Below, in pieces: positions 39,395-48,816 of a stretch of 64,000 nt of DNA. Both the position numbers and the translations under genes were made by a program. Source of the DNA: Comamonas antarctica (lineage in GTDB: Bacteria; Pseudomonadota; Gammaproteobacteria; Burkholderiales; Burkholderiaceae_C). Where the stretch lies: NCBI RefSeq assembly GCF_013363755.1, contig NZ_CP054840.1, forward strand, positions 1,068,001 through 1,132,000, given 5' to 3'. The notes beneath the pieces were generated by a model. The model ran no database searches and was not told the DNA's origin. It saw nothing but the letters and a program-made list of their open reading frames with translations. Numbering within the stretch: position 1 is the first letter of the stretch; each line of letters starts with the position of its first letter.

Positions 39395-39454
39395 GTGGGC
39401 CCAGCGTTAGGCACGAATCACGACTTGAAACCCCTTTTGACGCAGCCGGCGAGG

Positions 39455-39472
39455 CAGGCTCAGGGCGAACGG
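39455..39472 (+). repeat. Solo arm of the CGACAGGCTCAG-type repeat
   Basis: CAGGCTCAGGGCGAACGG matches 16 of 18 bases of the corresponding left-arm segment at 36589-36606 and 17 of 18 of the complement of the right arm. No partner arm is present nearby, so it is a half or decayed copy. Confidence 0.6.
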
Positions 39473-39589
39473 TGTCTGGTTGGTTTGAAAAGAGCGCACA
39501 GCGTGATTGGGTGCTGTGCTCGACAAAGCGTCCGTGGTGAGCTTGGCGAGGGCGCCGCACGGTGAAGCAGTGCGTTTGAAGCGGGCGAA

Positions 39590-39672
39590 TCGAGCCGCCG
39601 CCGGGCCGCCCCAAGGCGGCGAGGGCCCCCGGGGGGGCAGCGACCCACACGCAGTGGGGGAGCGTGGGGGCA
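39590..39672. repeat. GC-rich triple-hairpin intergenic element
   Basis: Three adjacent self-complementary blocks: GCCGCC-CCAA-GGCGGC at 39605-39620, a GGGCCCCC/GGGGGG(C) block just after it, and CCCAC-ACGCA-GTGGG around 39645-39659, ending GAGCGTGGGGGC. The arrangement resembles a dispersed intergenic element that I recall from Comamonadaceae genomes, often downstream of genes. The family identity is from memory and would need a search. Confidence 0.55.
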
Positions 39673-39680
39673 ACATAACG

Positions 39681-39704
39681 AAAAAACCGCCCTAAGGCGG
39701 TTTT
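39681..39704 (-). terminator. Terminator of rpsT
   Basis: On the reverse strand CCGCC-TTAG-GGCGG is followed by six T (A6 at 39681-39686 on the forward strand). It lies about 72 bases past the rpsT stop. Confidence 0.85.
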
Positions 39705-39775
39705 CACGTTCGTTGACAGCGCACCCGTTACAAACGGCAGATGGCTTGCGCCATCCGTGCGATTGCCTAAATGGT

Positions 39776-40075
39776 TTAGGCGGCGAGGGCCAGGGCCTTG
39801 ACCTTGGCGGACAGGCGGCTCTTGTCGCGAGCTGCCTTGTTCTTGTGGAAGATACCCTTGTCGGCAATGGTATCCAGCACGGATTGGGCCTTGGCAAACA
39901 GTTCGGATGCCTTGGTCTTGTCGCCAGCCAGAACAGCCTTTTCGACGTTCTTGACAGCGGTACGGTACTTCGAGCGCAGCGAGGTGTTAGCGGCGTTCAG
40001 GGCGACGTTCTGGCGGGCGCGCTTGCGGCCCGATGCCAGGCGGGGGTTCTTTTTCTTGGGTTTAGCAGATGCCAT
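39776..40075 (-). CDS. rpsT: 30S ribosomal protein S20
   Basis: Small-subunit ribosomal protein, 99 residues, binding 16S rRNA. It begins [20 protein letters not shown], very basic and typical of S20, with conserved [17 protein letters not shown] and [18 protein letters not shown]. It stands alone with its own terminator and is divergent from murJ, a common arrangement in proteobacteria. Confidence 0.97.
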   Translation of the reverse strand: MASAKPKKKNPRLASGRKRARQNVALNAANTSLRSKYRTAVKNVEKAVLAGDKTKASELFAKAQSVLDTIADKGIFHKNKAARDKSRLSAKVKALALAA

Positions 40076-40190
40076 GATTCAAATTCCTAGTGTCTGAGGA
40101 TGATGTCAGCGAAGCCGGCGATTGTAGCACCTGTTGCCTGTGCGACGGAATCTTCGGGTCCGAAGACCGTACAAGGCATACACTGCGCGG

Positions 40191-41756
40191 GTGTCACTGT
40201 TCAAAGCCGCCTCCACCGTCTCGCTGCTCACGCTTGCTTCCCGGGTCACCGGGCTGCTGCGCGACCTGCTCATGGCCTCCATGTTCGGCGCCAATGCGCT
40301 GACCGACGCGTTCAACGTCGCCTTCCGCATTCCCAACCTGTTCCGGCGCCTGTTTGCCGAAGGGGCGTTCAGCCAGGCCTTCGTGCCGGTGCTGGCGGCG
40401 ACCAAGGCCAAGGAGGGCGACGAGGCCACGCGCGTGCTGATTGCGAATGTCGCCACCGTGCTGACCTGGGCGCTGGTGCTGACCTGCGTGCTGGGCGTGG
40501 CCGGCGCGCCGCTGCTGGTCTGGCTGCTGGCCAGCGGGCTGCAGCAAAACGCCGCGGGCTACGACGCCGCGGTCTTGATGACGCGCTGGATGTTTCCCTA
40601 CATCGGCTTCATGTCGCTGGTGGCGCTGTCCGCCGGCGTACTCAATACGTGGAAGCGTTTCGTTGTGCCCGCGGCCACGCCGGTGCTGCTCAACGTCAGC
40701 ATGATCGGCGCGGCGCTGATCGGCGCGCCGCGCCTGGCGGCGCATGGCATCGAGCCGATCTATGCCATGGCCGCGGGCGTGATGCTGGGCGGCGTGCTGC
40801 AACTGGCGGTGCAACTGCCGGCGCTGCGCCGCCTGGGCCTGCTGCCGCGCATCGGCCTGCGCTGGAGCACGGTGCACGCGGCCTGGCAGGACGCGGGCGT
40901 GCGCCGCATCCTGTCGCTGATGGCGCCGGCGCTGCTGGGCGTGGGCGTGGCCCAGATCTCGCTGATGATCAACACGCAGATCGCGTCCTATCTCGCGCCG
41001 GGCAGCGTCTCCTGGCTGTTCTATGCCGACCGGCTGATGGAATTTCCCACGGCGCTGCTGGGCGTGGCACTGGGCGTGGTGCTTACGCCACAGCTGGCGG
41101 CCGCCAAGGCGGCGGCGGATGCCGAGCGCTATTCGGCCATGCTGGACTGGGGCCTGCGGCTGGTGCTGGTGCTGTCCGTGCCCTGCGCGGTGGCGCTGCT
41201 GGTGTTTGCCGAGCCGCTGGTGGCCACGCTGTTCCACCGCGGCGCGCTGACCGACCGCGACGTGGCGCAGATCGCGCTGGCGCTGGCCGGCTACGGCGCC
41301 GGCCTGGTGGGCCTGGTGGCCATCAAGGTGCTCGCACCCGCGTACTACGCCAGCCAGGACATCCGCACGCCGGTGAAGATCGCGGTGGCGGTGCTGGTCA
41401 TCACCCAGCTGCTGAACCTGGCGTTCGTGCCCTGGCTGGCGCATACCGGGCTCGCACTGTCGATCGGCCTCGCGGCGCTGGTCAACGCGGCCTGGCTGCT
41501 GGTGGTGCTGCTGCGCCGCGGCACCTATGCGCCGCGGCCGGGCTGGGGCCGGCTGCTGCTGCAGGTGGTCGCGGCCAGCGTGCTGATGGCCGTGCTGCTG
41601 GCCTGGAGCGCCCAGTCGCTGGACTGGATCGCGCTCAAGCAGCAGCAGTGGCAGCGCATGGGCTGGCTGGCGTTGATCATCGCGGCGGCGGCCACGCTGT
41701 ACTTTGGCGCGCTGTGGGCGGCAGGGCTGAAGCTGCGCCAGTTGCTGCACCGATAG
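40191..41756 (+). CDS. murJ: Lipid II flippase
   Basis: Moves lipid-linked peptidoglycan precursor across the inner membrane; MOP-superfamily protein of 521 residues with about fourteen hydrophobic segments. The N-terminus KAASTVSLLTLASRVTGLLRD and the following NALTDAFNVAFRIPNLFRRL-type region are MurJ hallmarks, including the essential Arg residues of the central cavity. GTG at 40191 is the preferred start because it gives the family N-terminus (SLFKAASTV); an ATG 19 codons upstream encodes a non-conserved basic stretch overlapping the rpsT promoter region. Followed by a SirB1-like gene on the same strand. Confidence 0.95.
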   Translation: MSLFKAASTVSLLTLASRVTGLLRDLLMASMFGANALTDAFNVAFRIPNLFRRLFAEGAFSQAFVPVLAATKAKEGDEATRVLIANVATVLTWALVLTCVLGVAGAPLLVWLLASGLQQNAAGYDAAVLMTRWMFPYIGFMSLVALSAGVLNTWKRFVVPAATPVLLNVSMIGAALIGAPRLAAHGIEPIYAMAAGVMLGGVLQLAVQLPALRRLGLLPRIGLRWSTVHAAWQDAGVRRILSLMAPALLGVGVAQISLMINTQIASYLAPGSVSWLFYADRLMEFPTALLGVALGVVLTPQLAAAKAAADAERYSAMLDWGLRLVLVLSVPCAVALLVFAEPLVATLFHRGALTDRDVAQIALALAGYGAGLVGLVAIKVLAPAYYASQDIRTPVKIAVAVLVITQLLNLAFVPWLAHTGLALSIGLAALVNAAWLLVVLLRRGTYAPRPGWGRLLLQVVAASVLMAVLLAWSAQSLDWIALKQQQWQRMGWLALIIAAAATLYFGALWAAGLKLRQLLHR

Positions 41757-41866
41757 GGCATGTATCGGTTTTTGGTTATAAGGTAGGCATTGCCGCGGCC
41801 GTTGGCGGGTGGATTCCAACGGCCTTCCCTCTTGCACTCGACGCCGCCTGGTCGTACAAGGAAAGC

Positions 41867-42706
41867 ATGTCACTGCGTTTCGATGCGCCTTCTTCGCTGC
41901 AATACTTTGCCACCCTGGTGCAAAGCGATGAACATCTGCCGCTGATGGAGGCGGCCGTCTGCATTGCACAGGATGAATTCCCCGAACTCGATATCCAGGC
42001 GGTGCTGGCCGATATCGATCAGATGCAGGTGCGCCTCGCGCGCCATCTCACGGGCGTGCATACGCCCTTGCAGCGGCTCAAGGTCCTCAACCATTTCTTC
42101 TTCGGCGAAATGGGTTTTGGCGGCAACGTCAACAACTACTACGCGCCCGAGAACAGCTATATCCCGGTGGTGCTGGCGACCCGGCGCGGCATACCGGTGA
42201 GCCTGGCGCTGGTCTGGCTGGAACTGGCCCAGGCCGCGGGCCTGCAGGCGTCGGGCATTGCGTTTCCCGGCCATTTCCTGCTCAAGGTCGGGTTGCCCGA
42301 AGGCCAGGTGGTCATGGATCCGCTGACCGGCACCTCGTTTTCCGCGCAGGAACTGGCGCAGCGGCTCGAACCCTTCGGGCTGGGCCGCGGGCGGCGCGAA
42401 GACAACATCCCGCTGGGTTTGCATCTGCAGGCCGCCACGCCGCGCGACATCCTCGAGCGGCTGCTGCGCAACCTCAAGGAAATCTACTTCGCGCAAAGCC
42501 AGTGGGCGCTGCTCACCGCCACGCTCGACCGGCTGATCGTGCTGCTGCCCGATGACTGGGCCGAATACCGCGACCGCGGCGCGGTGCTGGCCGAGCAGGG
42601 CCGCACGCGCGAGGCCGTGTCGGACTGGGAAACCTATCTGGAGCACGCTGGCGACCGGCCCGATGCGGGACTGATTGCCAACCGGCTGGCGGTGCTGCGC
42701 GGTTAG
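41867..42706 (+). CDS. SirB1-family transglutaminase-like/TPR protein
   Basis: Protein of 279 residues with an N-terminal transglutaminase-like (SirB1) domain and C-terminal TPR-like helices. Conserved blocks are LNHFFFGEMGFGGN, NNYYAPENSYIP and VLATRRGIPVSLALVW, plus IAFPGHFLLKV with His and VVMDPLTG with Asp. The usual catalytic Cys position is not obvious, so it may not be an enzyme. The biochemical role of SirB1 proteins is unknown. The ATG at 41867 has AAGGAAAG just upstream. It lies tail-to-tail with the AI-2E-family gene, 11 bases apart. Confidence 0.87.
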   Translation: MSLRFDAPSSLQYFATLVQSDEHLPLMEAAVCIAQDEFPELDIQAVLADIDQMQVRLARHLTGVHTPLQRLKVLNHFFFGEMGFGGNVNNYYAPENSYIPVVLATRRGIPVSLALVWLELAQAAGLQASGIAFPGHFLLKVGLPEGQVVMDPLTGTSFSAQELAQRLEPFGLGRGRREDNIPLGLHLQAATPRDILERLLRNLKEIYFAQSQWALLTATLDRLIVLLPDDWAEYRDRGAVLAEQGRTREAVSDWETYLEHAGDRPDAGLIANRLAVLRG

Positions 42707-42717
42707 GCCCGACCGAA

Positions 42718-43776
42718 CTAGACCAGCTTGCGCGCCTCGAGTTCTTTCTTGAGGTAGGCGTAGAAAAGCGGCGCGGCCACCAATCCTGCCGGGCCGAATA
42801 CCGACTCGGCCACGAACATCACCGACAACAGCTCCCACACGCCCATGTGCGTGCGCCGGCCCACGACCTTGGCGTTGATCACGTACTCGGCCTTGTGGAT
42901 CAGGATCAGAAAGCCCAGGCAGGCCGCGGCCGCGACCGGCGACACGGACAGGCCCACCAGCGTGATGACCGCATTGCACAGCAGGTTGCCGACGATGGGA
43001 ATCAGCCCGGCCACGAAGGTCAGCGTGATCAGCGCCGGCGTATAGGGCAGCGCCAGGTCCCAGTAGGGCAGCACCAGCAGCAGGAACAACGCCGTGAGCA
43101 GGGAGTTGAAGACCGCGATCCAGAACTGGGCGGCGACGATCTGCCCGAAGGCCTCGCCGAACAGCATGATGCGCTGGTAGAGCGCCTCGACCAGCGGCGG
43201 GCGCTTGAGCGGAATGTGGCGTACCGCGGCCAGCGCGCCGATCAGCAGGCCGACATAGGCATGCAGCAGCCCCGACAACCAGGCCCGGCCGGCCATGGCC
43301 AGCACGCCGGCCTTGGCGCCGAGGTAGGAGGCAATCATGGTCTGGATCTCGCGCGCGCCATCGGGCAACTGGCTGGCGATGTCGGGTGGCAGCTTGTGGC
43401 GCAGCTCGAGCACGGTGCGCGCCAGGTAGTCGAGCAGTTCCTTGTACTGCTGCGGGGCCTCGACGATATAGCCGCGGGTATGGGGCAGGGCGCTGCTCAG
43501 CAGCGCCAGCGGTGCGAGCATGACCACGCCCGCGGCCACCACCTGGGCCCAGTGCGGAAGGTAGCCGGGAACGCGGCGGCGCGAAAGACGCGCCAGCAGC
43601 CGGGCCAGCGCGCGCGTGAGCATGAAGCCGACGCAGACGCTCAGCAAGCCCGGCAGCAGGCCTTGCCACATGACCAGCAGCAAGGTGCCGGCCATCAGCA
43701 GATAGCTGGCGTTTACCACGCTGCGCGAAGGTGTCTGGGGAAGTACTTCTCGGGGAACAGGAAGGTAATCTGACAT
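42718..43776 (-). CDS. AI-2E family transporter
   Basis: Integral membrane protein of 352 residues in the AI-2E/TqsA-PerM family. Paired N-terminal hydrophobic helices (LLMAGTLLLVMWQGLLPGLL) and a long soluble stretch around residues 90-150 precede the C-terminal membrane region, where the family block FVAGLIPIVGNLLCNAVITLVGL is seen. Members export autoinducer-2 or act as Na+/H+ antiporters; the substrate here is unknown. It lies 26 bases downstream of purM on the same strand, a pairing common in Burkholderiales. Confidence 0.9.
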   Translation of the reverse strand: MSDYLPVPREVLPQTPSRSVVNASYLLMAGTLLLVMWQGLLPGLLSVCVGFMLTRALARLLARLSRRRVPGYLPHWAQVVAAGVVMLAPLALLSSALPHTRGYIVEAPQQYKELLDYLARTVLELRHKLPPDIASQLPDGAREIQTMIASYLGAKAGVLAMAGRAWLSGLLHAYVGLLIGALAAVRHIPLKRPPLVEALYQRIMLFGEAFGQIVAAQFWIAVFNSLLTALFLLLVLPYWDLALPYTPALITLTFVAGLIPIVGNLLCNAVITLVGLSVSPVAAAACLGFLILIHKAEYVINAKVVGRRTHMGVWELLSVMFVAESVFGPAGLVAAPLFYAYLKKELEARKLV

Positions 43777-43802
43777 CTGGGCGCGGCGTGGTACGGGCTG
43801 GG

Positions 43803-44855
43803 TCAGCGCACTTCGACGGGTTCGCCGTCACCGCGCGCGGCGATGCGTCCAATGGTATAGACAGTTTCGCCCAGGCCCTGCAGCGTTGCCGCGACGGCCT
43901 CGGCCTGCTCGGCGGGCACCACCACCACCATGCCGATGCCGTTGTTGAAGGTGCGGTTCATTTCCACCGCGTCGATGCCGGCCGTGGCCTGCAGCCAGGC
44001 GAACAGCTCGGTCTGCGGCCAGCTGCCCGCATCGAGGTGCGCGGCCAGGCCTTCGGGCAGCACGCGCGGGATGTTCTCCAGCAGGCCGCCGCCGGTGATG
44101 TGGGCCAGCGCCTTGATGGGATGCTGGGCCAGCGCGGCCAGCACGTTCTTCACGTACAGGCGCGTGGGTTCCATGATGGCCTGCTTGAAGGGCTTGCCGT
44201 CCAGCGTGGCGGGGACGCTGCCATTGGCTTCGGCGCGTTCGATGCACTTGCGCACCAGGCTGAAGCCGTTGGAGTGCACGCCGGCCGAGGCCAGGCCCAG
44301 CACCACGTCGCCGGCCTGCACGTTCTGGCCGGTGAGGATCTTCGACTTCTCGACGGCGCCGACGGCGAAGCCGGCGAGGTCGTATTCGCCTTCGGGATAC
44401 ATGCCGGGCATTTCAGCGGTTTCGCCGCCGATCAGCGCGCAGCCCGAGAGCTCGCAGCCGCGCGCGATGCCGCCGACCACGGCCGCAGCGGTGTCCACGT
44501 CCAGCTTGCCGCAGGCGAAGTAGTCGAGGAAGAACAGCGGTTCGGCGCCTTGGACCAGCACGTCGTTGACGCTCATGGCCACCAGGTCGATGCCCACGGT
44601 GTCATGCATGTTCCACTCGAATGCCAGGCGCAGCTTGGTGCCCACGCCATCGGTGCCCGAAACCAGCACGGGTTCCTGGTAGCGCTTGGGCACTTCGAAC
44701 AGCGCGCCGAAGCCGCCGATGCCAGCCATCACGCCTTCACGCATGGTTTTCTTCGCCAGCGGCTTGATGCGCTCGACCAGCGCATCGCCGGCAACGATGT
44801 CGACGCCAGCGTCTTTATAGGAAATGGGAGTGGAGGGAGTGGCGGAGGAGCTCAT
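43803..44855 (-). CDS. purM: Phosphoribosylformylglycinamidine cyclo-ligase
   Basis: AIR synthetase of de novo purine synthesis, 350 residues. The N-terminus [24 protein letters not shown] is diagnostic. It is followed by [15 protein letters not shown] (ATP/metal loop), [23 protein letters not shown] and [11 protein letters not shown], the full PurM signature set. The start at 44855 (MSSSATPS) is chosen over the longer frame beginning at 44933. Divergent from hda. Confidence 0.97.
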   Translation of the reverse strand: MSSSATPSTPISYKDAGVDIVAGDALVERIKPLAKKTMREGVMAGIGGFGALFEVPKRYQEPVLVSGTDGVGTKLRLAFEWNMHDTVGIDLVAMSVNDVLVQGAEPLFFLDYFACGKLDVDTAAAVVGGIARGCELSGCALIGGETAEMPGMYPEGEYDLAGFAVGAVEKSKILTGQNVQAGDVVLGLASAGVHSNGFSLVRKCIERAEANGSVPATLDGKPFKQAIMEPTRLYVKNVLAALAQHPIKALAHITGGGLLENIPRVLPEGLAAHLDAGSWPQTELFAWLQATAGIDAVEMNRTFNNGIGMVVVVPAEQAEAVAATLQGLGETVYTIGRIAARGDGEPVEVR

Positions 44856-45164
44856 GGATGGGTCAGTGCAGGTGTGCCCGGCAGGGGCGGAACTCCGGGA
44901 TTTTACGGCGACCGCCTGCTTCGCGGGAGGCATGAGGCTGGTTTCAAGGGCTTTTCCCCGGGTCTGTGCAGCGCGGCAGCGTGCCGTGGACGCGCGCGCA
45001 GACTAAAATCAGCGGCGCGCAACCCTGGTTGCGCCTTCCGAGCCCTGGTGCAGTCTTCTGTGCCGGGGGCCTTTTGTCCTGTCGCCTGTAATGTTGCCGA
45101 ACTTTCCCTTGCCAGCCTGTTGCGCACGGCCTCCCCTGGTTCCAGGCAGGAGGGCGTGCCGCGC
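44856..45164. other. 309-base purM/hda divergent intergenic region
   Basis: Must carry the purM and hda promoters. A TAAAAT -10 candidate for hda lies at 45004-45009, followed at once by the hairpin GCGCAACC-CT-GGTTGCGC at 45017-45034, which would be near the 5' end of the hda message. No PurR-type palindrome was recognised. Frames crossing the region are extensions of purM-antisense sequence and are not genes. Confidence 0.5.
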
Positions 45165-45872
45165 ATGCCGTTCATGAAGCAGATGGCGCTGGATATCGGC
45201 CTGGCGACGAGTCCCTCGTTGTCGCGGTTCTTTGCCGGCCCGAACACGGCGGTGCTCCAGCACCTGCGGCTGTGGGTCGGCGAGGGCCGCGGCCAGATGC
45301 CGCGCTCGCCCGTGCCGACCTATCTGTGGGGCGAATCGGGCTCTGGCAAGACCCATCTGCTCAAGTCGGTGCGCGAAGCGCTGCGCGAGCAGGGGGCCAT
45401 TGTCGGCTGGCTGGATGCGTCGATAGGCTATCCTCCGGAGTTCGACGAGCGCTGGTCGGCCGTGCTGATGGACGATGTCCATCTGTACACGCCCATGCAG
45501 CAGGCGCGGGCTTTCAACTGGTTCGTCAACGCGACCAGCCCGGCCACGGGCATTCCGCGCTGGGTGCTGGCCGCCGGCGAACTGCCGCCGGCCGACCTGA
45601 AGCTGCGCGAGGACCTGCGCAGCCGCCTGGGCTGGGGCCATGTGTTCCAGCTGCGGCTGCTTGACGAGCCCGCGCGCCGCGCGGTGCTGCGCCAGGAGGC
45701 CGATTCGCGCGGCGTGTTTCTCGGCGACGATGTGATGGACTACATGCTCAAGCGCTTCTCGCGCGATCTGGGCAGCCTCATGCAGTTGCTCGACATGCTC
45801 GATGGCTTTGCGTTGCGCAACAAGCGGGCCATCACCATTCCACTGCTCAAGACCATGCTGGAGACCGAGTAG
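45165..45872 (+). CDS. hda: DnaA regulatory inactivator Hda
   Basis: AAA+ protein of 235 residues homologous to DnaA domain III; with the DNA clamp it promotes ATP hydrolysis by DnaA to prevent re-initiation. The N-terminal MKQMALDIGL carries the clamp-binding-like QMALDI segment. Walker A is GESGSGKTHLL, Walker B VLMDDVHLY, and the Arg-finger/sensor region follows. The ATG at 45165 (MPFMKQ) is preferred because AGGAGGG lies ten bases upstream; 45174 (MKQ) is the alternative. The HAD phosphatase and pcnB follow on the same strand. Confidence 0.93.
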   Translation: MPFMKQMALDIGLATSPSLSRFFAGPNTAVLQHLRLWVGEGRGQMPRSPVPTYLWGESGSGKTHLLKSVREALREQGAIVGWLDASIGYPPEFDERWSAVLMDDVHLYTPMQQARAFNWFVNATSPATGIPRWVLAAGELPPADLKLREDLRSRLGWGHVFQLRLLDEPARRAVLRQEADSRGVFLGDDVMDYMLKRFSRDLGSLMQLLDMLDGFALRNKRAITIPLLKTMLETE

Positions 45873-45904
45873 CCACCGCTGCCGGCCTCTTTTTCTGGAA
45901 CCCC

Positions 45905-46609
45905 ATGCCAACCTCTCACGCGCCCAGCGCCCGCCCGCGGCTCGCGCTGTTCGATCTGGACCACACCCTGCTGCCCCTGGACTCGGACTACGAGTGGGGC
46001 GTTTTCACGACCCGCATCGGCTGGACGGACCCGGAGGAATTCGGGCGCCGCAATGACGCGTTCTTCGCCGACTACCAGGCGGGCACGCTCGATGTGCATG
46101 ACTACGTGCGCTTTGCCACCGAGGCGGTGCGCGCGCGCGGCGCCGAGGCCTCGGCCCGGGCGCATGCGCAGTTCATGGCGGAAGTGATCACGCCCGCGAT
46201 CCGGCAGGCGGCACTGGCGCTGATCGAGTCGCACCGCGATGCCGGCGACCAGGTCGTGATCGTCACCGCGACCAACGAGTTCATCACCCGCCCGATCGCC
46301 CAGGCGCTGGGCGTCGATGAACTGCTGGCGGTGCAGCTCGCGCGCGATGCGTCGGGCTGGATCACCGGCGAGATCGACGGGCATCCGACGATGCGCGAAG
46401 GCAAGGTGCTGCGCATGCAGCAGTGGCTGGCGCAGCGCGGGCTGGACTGGGGCGATGTCGAGAGCACGTTCTACAGCGACTCGATGAACGACGTGCCCTT
46501 GCTGGAAAAAGTCGACCACCCGGTCGCGACCAACCCCGACGCGCGCCTGCGCGCCCTGGCCCGGCAGCGCGGCTGGCGCATACTGGACCTGTTTACCGAA
46601 CACCCATGA
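45905..46609 (+). CDS. HAD-IB family phosphatase (SerB-like)
   Basis: Haloacid dehalogenase-type phosphohydrolase of 234 residues. The nucleophile motif is LFDLDHTLLPLDSDYEW; motif II is VIVTATNEF and motif IV is FYSDSMNDVPLLE. It resembles the HAD-IB group that includes phosphoserine phosphatase and histidinol-phosphatase-like enzymes (CicA-type), so the substrate is uncertain. The stop overlaps the pcnB start (ATGA), and hda ends 32 bases upstream, giving a likely hda-HAD-pcnB-folK transcript. Confidence 0.9.
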   Translation: MPTSHAPSARPRLALFDLDHTLLPLDSDYEWGVFTTRIGWTDPEEFGRRNDAFFADYQAGTLDVHDYVRFATEAVRARGAEASARAHAQFMAEVITPAIRQAALALIESHRDAGDQVVIVTATNEFITRPIAQALGVDELLAVQLARDASGWITGEIDGHPTMREGKVLRMQQWLAQRGLDWGDVESTFYSDSMNDVPLLEKVDHPVATNPDARLRALARQRGWRILDLFTEHP

Positions 46610-48216
46610 TCAAAACCTTCATCGACAAACTGCTGGGCAAGCCCGGCGCCAGCGCGCGTGCGCAAAAGCACCCCTTTGGCAAGCGCGAGGAAGTGCCGGC
46701 CTCGGTGCATGGCATCGATCCCGAACTCGTCGACCGGCGCGCCCTCGACGTGGTCGAGACGCTGCAGGACGCGGGCTTCGAGGCCTATATCGTCGGCGGT
46801 GCCGTGCGCGACCTGCTGCTGGGTCTGCGGCCCAAGGATTTCGACGTCGCCACCAATGCCACGCCCGAGCAGGTCAAGAGCCTGTTCCGGCGCGCGTTCA
46901 TCATCGGCAAGCGTTTTCGCATCGTGCACGTGGTCTATGGCCGCGGCCGCGAGAACGAGGTCATCGAGGTCTCGACCTTCCGCGCGTTCCTCGACAACAG
47001 CCTGGCCGAGAGCGTGTCGGGCAACGAGCGCACCAGCAAGGCGGCGCTGGCCGGCATGAAGCATGCGGTCGATGCCAGCGGCCGCGTGCTGCGCGACAAC
47101 GTCTGGGGCCCGCAGGACCAGGACGCGACGCGCCGCGACTTCACCATCAACGCCATGTACTACGATCCGGCCACGCAGATCGTGGTCGACTACCACAAGG
47201 GCATCCAGGACGCGAAGAAGCGCGTGCTGCGCATGATCGGCGATGCCGCCACGCGCTACCGCGAAGACCCGGTGCGCATCATCCGCGCCGTGCGCTTTGC
47301 CGCCAAGCTGCATGACGTCGGCTTCAAGCTCGAGCCCAAGACCGCCGCGCCGCTGATTGCCAGCCAGCACCTGCTGAACGAAGTGCCGCAGAGCCGGCTG
47401 TTCGATGAAATGCTCAAGCTGCTGCAGACCGGCCATGCGCTGGCCTCGGTGGCGCAACTGCGTTCGCTGGGCCTGGACCGCGGCATCTATCCGCTGCTCG
47501 ATGTCGTGGTCGAGCGTGCCGACCATCCCTTCGTCAAGGCCGCGCTGGCCGACACCGACCGCCGCGTGGGCGAGGGCAAGCCGGTCGCGCCCAGCTTTCT
47601 GCTGGCCTGCGTGCTGTGGCAGGACGTCAAGCAGGGCTGGGAGCAGCGCCTGCAGCAGCGCCAGCATTCGTTCCCGGCTTTGCAGGATGCGATCGACGAC
47701 GTGTTTAACCAGCGCATCGGCGACGTCTCCGGCCGCGGCAAGCTGGCCGCCGACATGCGCGAGATCTGGGTCATGCAGCCGCGCTTCGAGAAGCGCAGCG
47801 GCGCGACGCCGCTGGGCCTGGTCGAGCAGGCGCGCTTTCGCGCCGGTTTCGACTTCCTGCGCCTGCGCGCCGACGTGGGCGAGGTCGAGGAAGGCCTGGC
47901 CAACTGGTGGCAGGAGTTCCAGCAGGCCGACGACCTGCGCCGCGACGATCTGATCGCGCAGGCGCGCGAGGAGCAGCGCCAGCGCCAGAAGACCGCCGCG
48001 CCGGCGCCGCGACGCGTTGCCAAGGCGGCACCGGCACCTGTCGCCGCGCCCGAGCCCGGCGCCGCCGATGCCCTGCCGGCCGTGGGCGAAGAGGGCGCCG
48101 CGCCGAAGAAACGCCGCCGCCGCCGCCGCAAGCCCACCGATGGCGCAGCCGATGGCGCCGCCGATGCCGGGGGCGACCTGCACCGCGGCACCACCGACGA
48201 CGCCTCGCCGTACTGA
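46606..48216 (+). CDS. pcnB: Poly(A) polymerase
   Basis: Adds 3' poly(A) tails that promote RNA decay; 536 residues. The nucleotidyltransferase core has YIVGGAVRDLLLGLRPKDFD with the catalytic DFD, followed by RRDFTINAMYYDP and the RNA-binding RYREDPVRIIRAVRFAAKLHD. The C-terminus, from about residue 450 on, is a low-complexity Ala/Pro and Lys/Arg tail (KKRRRRRRKP) longer than in E. coli, probably for RNA binding. The start at 46606 is fixed by the ATGA overlap. Confidence 0.95.
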   Translation: MIKTFIDKLLGKPGASARAQKHPFGKREEVPASVHGIDPELVDRRALDVVETLQDAGFEAYIVGGAVRDLLLGLRPKDFDVATNATPEQVKSLFRRAFIIGKRFRIVHVVYGRGRENEVIEVSTFRAFLDNSLAESVSGNERTSKAALAGMKHAVDASGRVLRDNVWGPQDQDATRRDFTINAMYYDPATQIVVDYHKGIQDAKKRVLRMIGDAATRYREDPVRIIRAVRFAAKLHDVGFKLEPKTAAPLIASQHLLNEVPQSRLFDEMLKLLQTGHALASVAQLRSLGLDRGIYPLLDVVVERADHPFVKAALADTDRRVGEGKPVAPSFLLACVLWQDVKQGWEQRLQQRQHSFPALQDAIDDVFNQRIGDVSGRGKLAADMREIWVMQPRFEKRSGATPLGLVEQARFRAGFDFLRLRADVGEVEEGLANWWQEFQQADDLRRDDLIAQAREEQRQRQKTAAPAPRRVAKAAPAPVAAPEPGAADALPAVGEEGAAPKKRRRRRRKPTDGAADGAADAGGDLHRGTTDDASPY

Positions 48217-48219
48217 GCC

Positions 48220-48726
48220 GTGTCGCAAGCGCCTGAAGTCCTGGCCTGGATCGGGCTGGGCGCCAATCTCGGCGACCGCGGCGCGGCATTGACGCGCGCC
48301 GTGCGGGCCCTCGCGGCGCTGCCTGCAACGCGGCACGTTCGGGTCTCGGGGCTTTACGCCAGCGCGCCCATCGATGCCGGCGGCCCCGACTACCTCAATG
48401 CCGTGGCCGAGCTATCGACACGCCTGGCGCCGCTGGCGCTGCTGGACGCGCTGCAGGCCATCGAACAGGCCGCGGGGCGCGAGCGCCCCTACCGCAATGC
48501 ACCGCGCACGCTGGATCTGGATCTGCTGGCCCATGGCGAGCAGCAACTGGACACGCAGCGCCTGACCTTGCCGCATCCACGCATCGGCGAGCGCGCCTTC
48601 GTGCTGTTGCCGCTGGCCGAGCTGGCACCGAATCGGGTGACCGCGGCGCAGTTGCAGGCCGTGGCGGACCAGCGCATCGAACGGGTCGAGGGGGCGGACT
48701 GGGTGCAGAGATTGAACGGGGCCTGA
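48220..48726 (+). CDS. folK: 2-amino-4-hydroxy-6-hydroxymethyldihydropteridine pyrophosphokinase
   Basis: HPPK of folate synthesis, 168 residues. It begins with the family motif [11 protein letters not shown] and has [19 protein letters not shown] with the metal-binding Asp residues, then [19 protein letters not shown]. It uses a GTG start three bases after the pcnB stop, so it is likely translated by coupling; pcnB-folK linkage is common in proteobacteria. A shared terminator follows. Confidence 0.95.
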   Translation: MSQAPEVLAWIGLGANLGDRGAALTRAVRALAALPATRHVRVSGLYASAPIDAGGPDYLNAVAELSTRLAPLALLDALQAIEQAAGRERPYRNAPRTLDLDLLAHGEQQLDTQRLTLPHPRIGERAFVLLPLAELAPNRVTAAQLQAVADQRIERVEGADWVQRLNGA

Positions 48727-48761
48727 GGGCCTGCACGAAAACCCATTCACCAACCCCAATG

Positions 48762-48798
48762 AAAAACCCCGCCGCAGTCACCTGCGACGGGGTTTTTT
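48762..48798. terminator. Bidirectional terminator between folK and a Bug receptor gene
   Basis: AACCCCGCCGCAG and CTGCGACGGGGTT pair with one internal mismatch around a short loop, with A5 on the left and T6 on the right. It serves the forward folK operon and the convergent Bug gene. Confidence 0.9.
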
Positions 48799-48816
48799 CA
48801 TCCAAGCCGGCAGATA

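Larger units (their letters stand above)
39344..39775. other. 432-base intergenic stretch: terminators and repeats, no gene
   Basis: Between the DUF3579 gene and rpsT. In order it holds the forward terminator at 39372, a single arm of the CGACAGGCTCAG-type repeat at 39455, a region with several short open frames on both strands that have no homology or ribosome sites, the GC-rich triple-hairpin element at 39590-39672, and the reverse-strand terminator of rpsT at 39681. No tRNA or small-RNA structure beyond these was seen. Confidence 0.7.

Noticed and set aside
41870..43852. 660-codon reverse open frame
   Set aside because: Overlaps the AI-2E transporter out of frame and the SirB1 gene in antisense; no motifs.
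43731..45164. N-terminal extension of the hda frame
   Set aside because: Antisense to purM; the real Hda start is set by its ribosome site and family N-terminus at 45,165.
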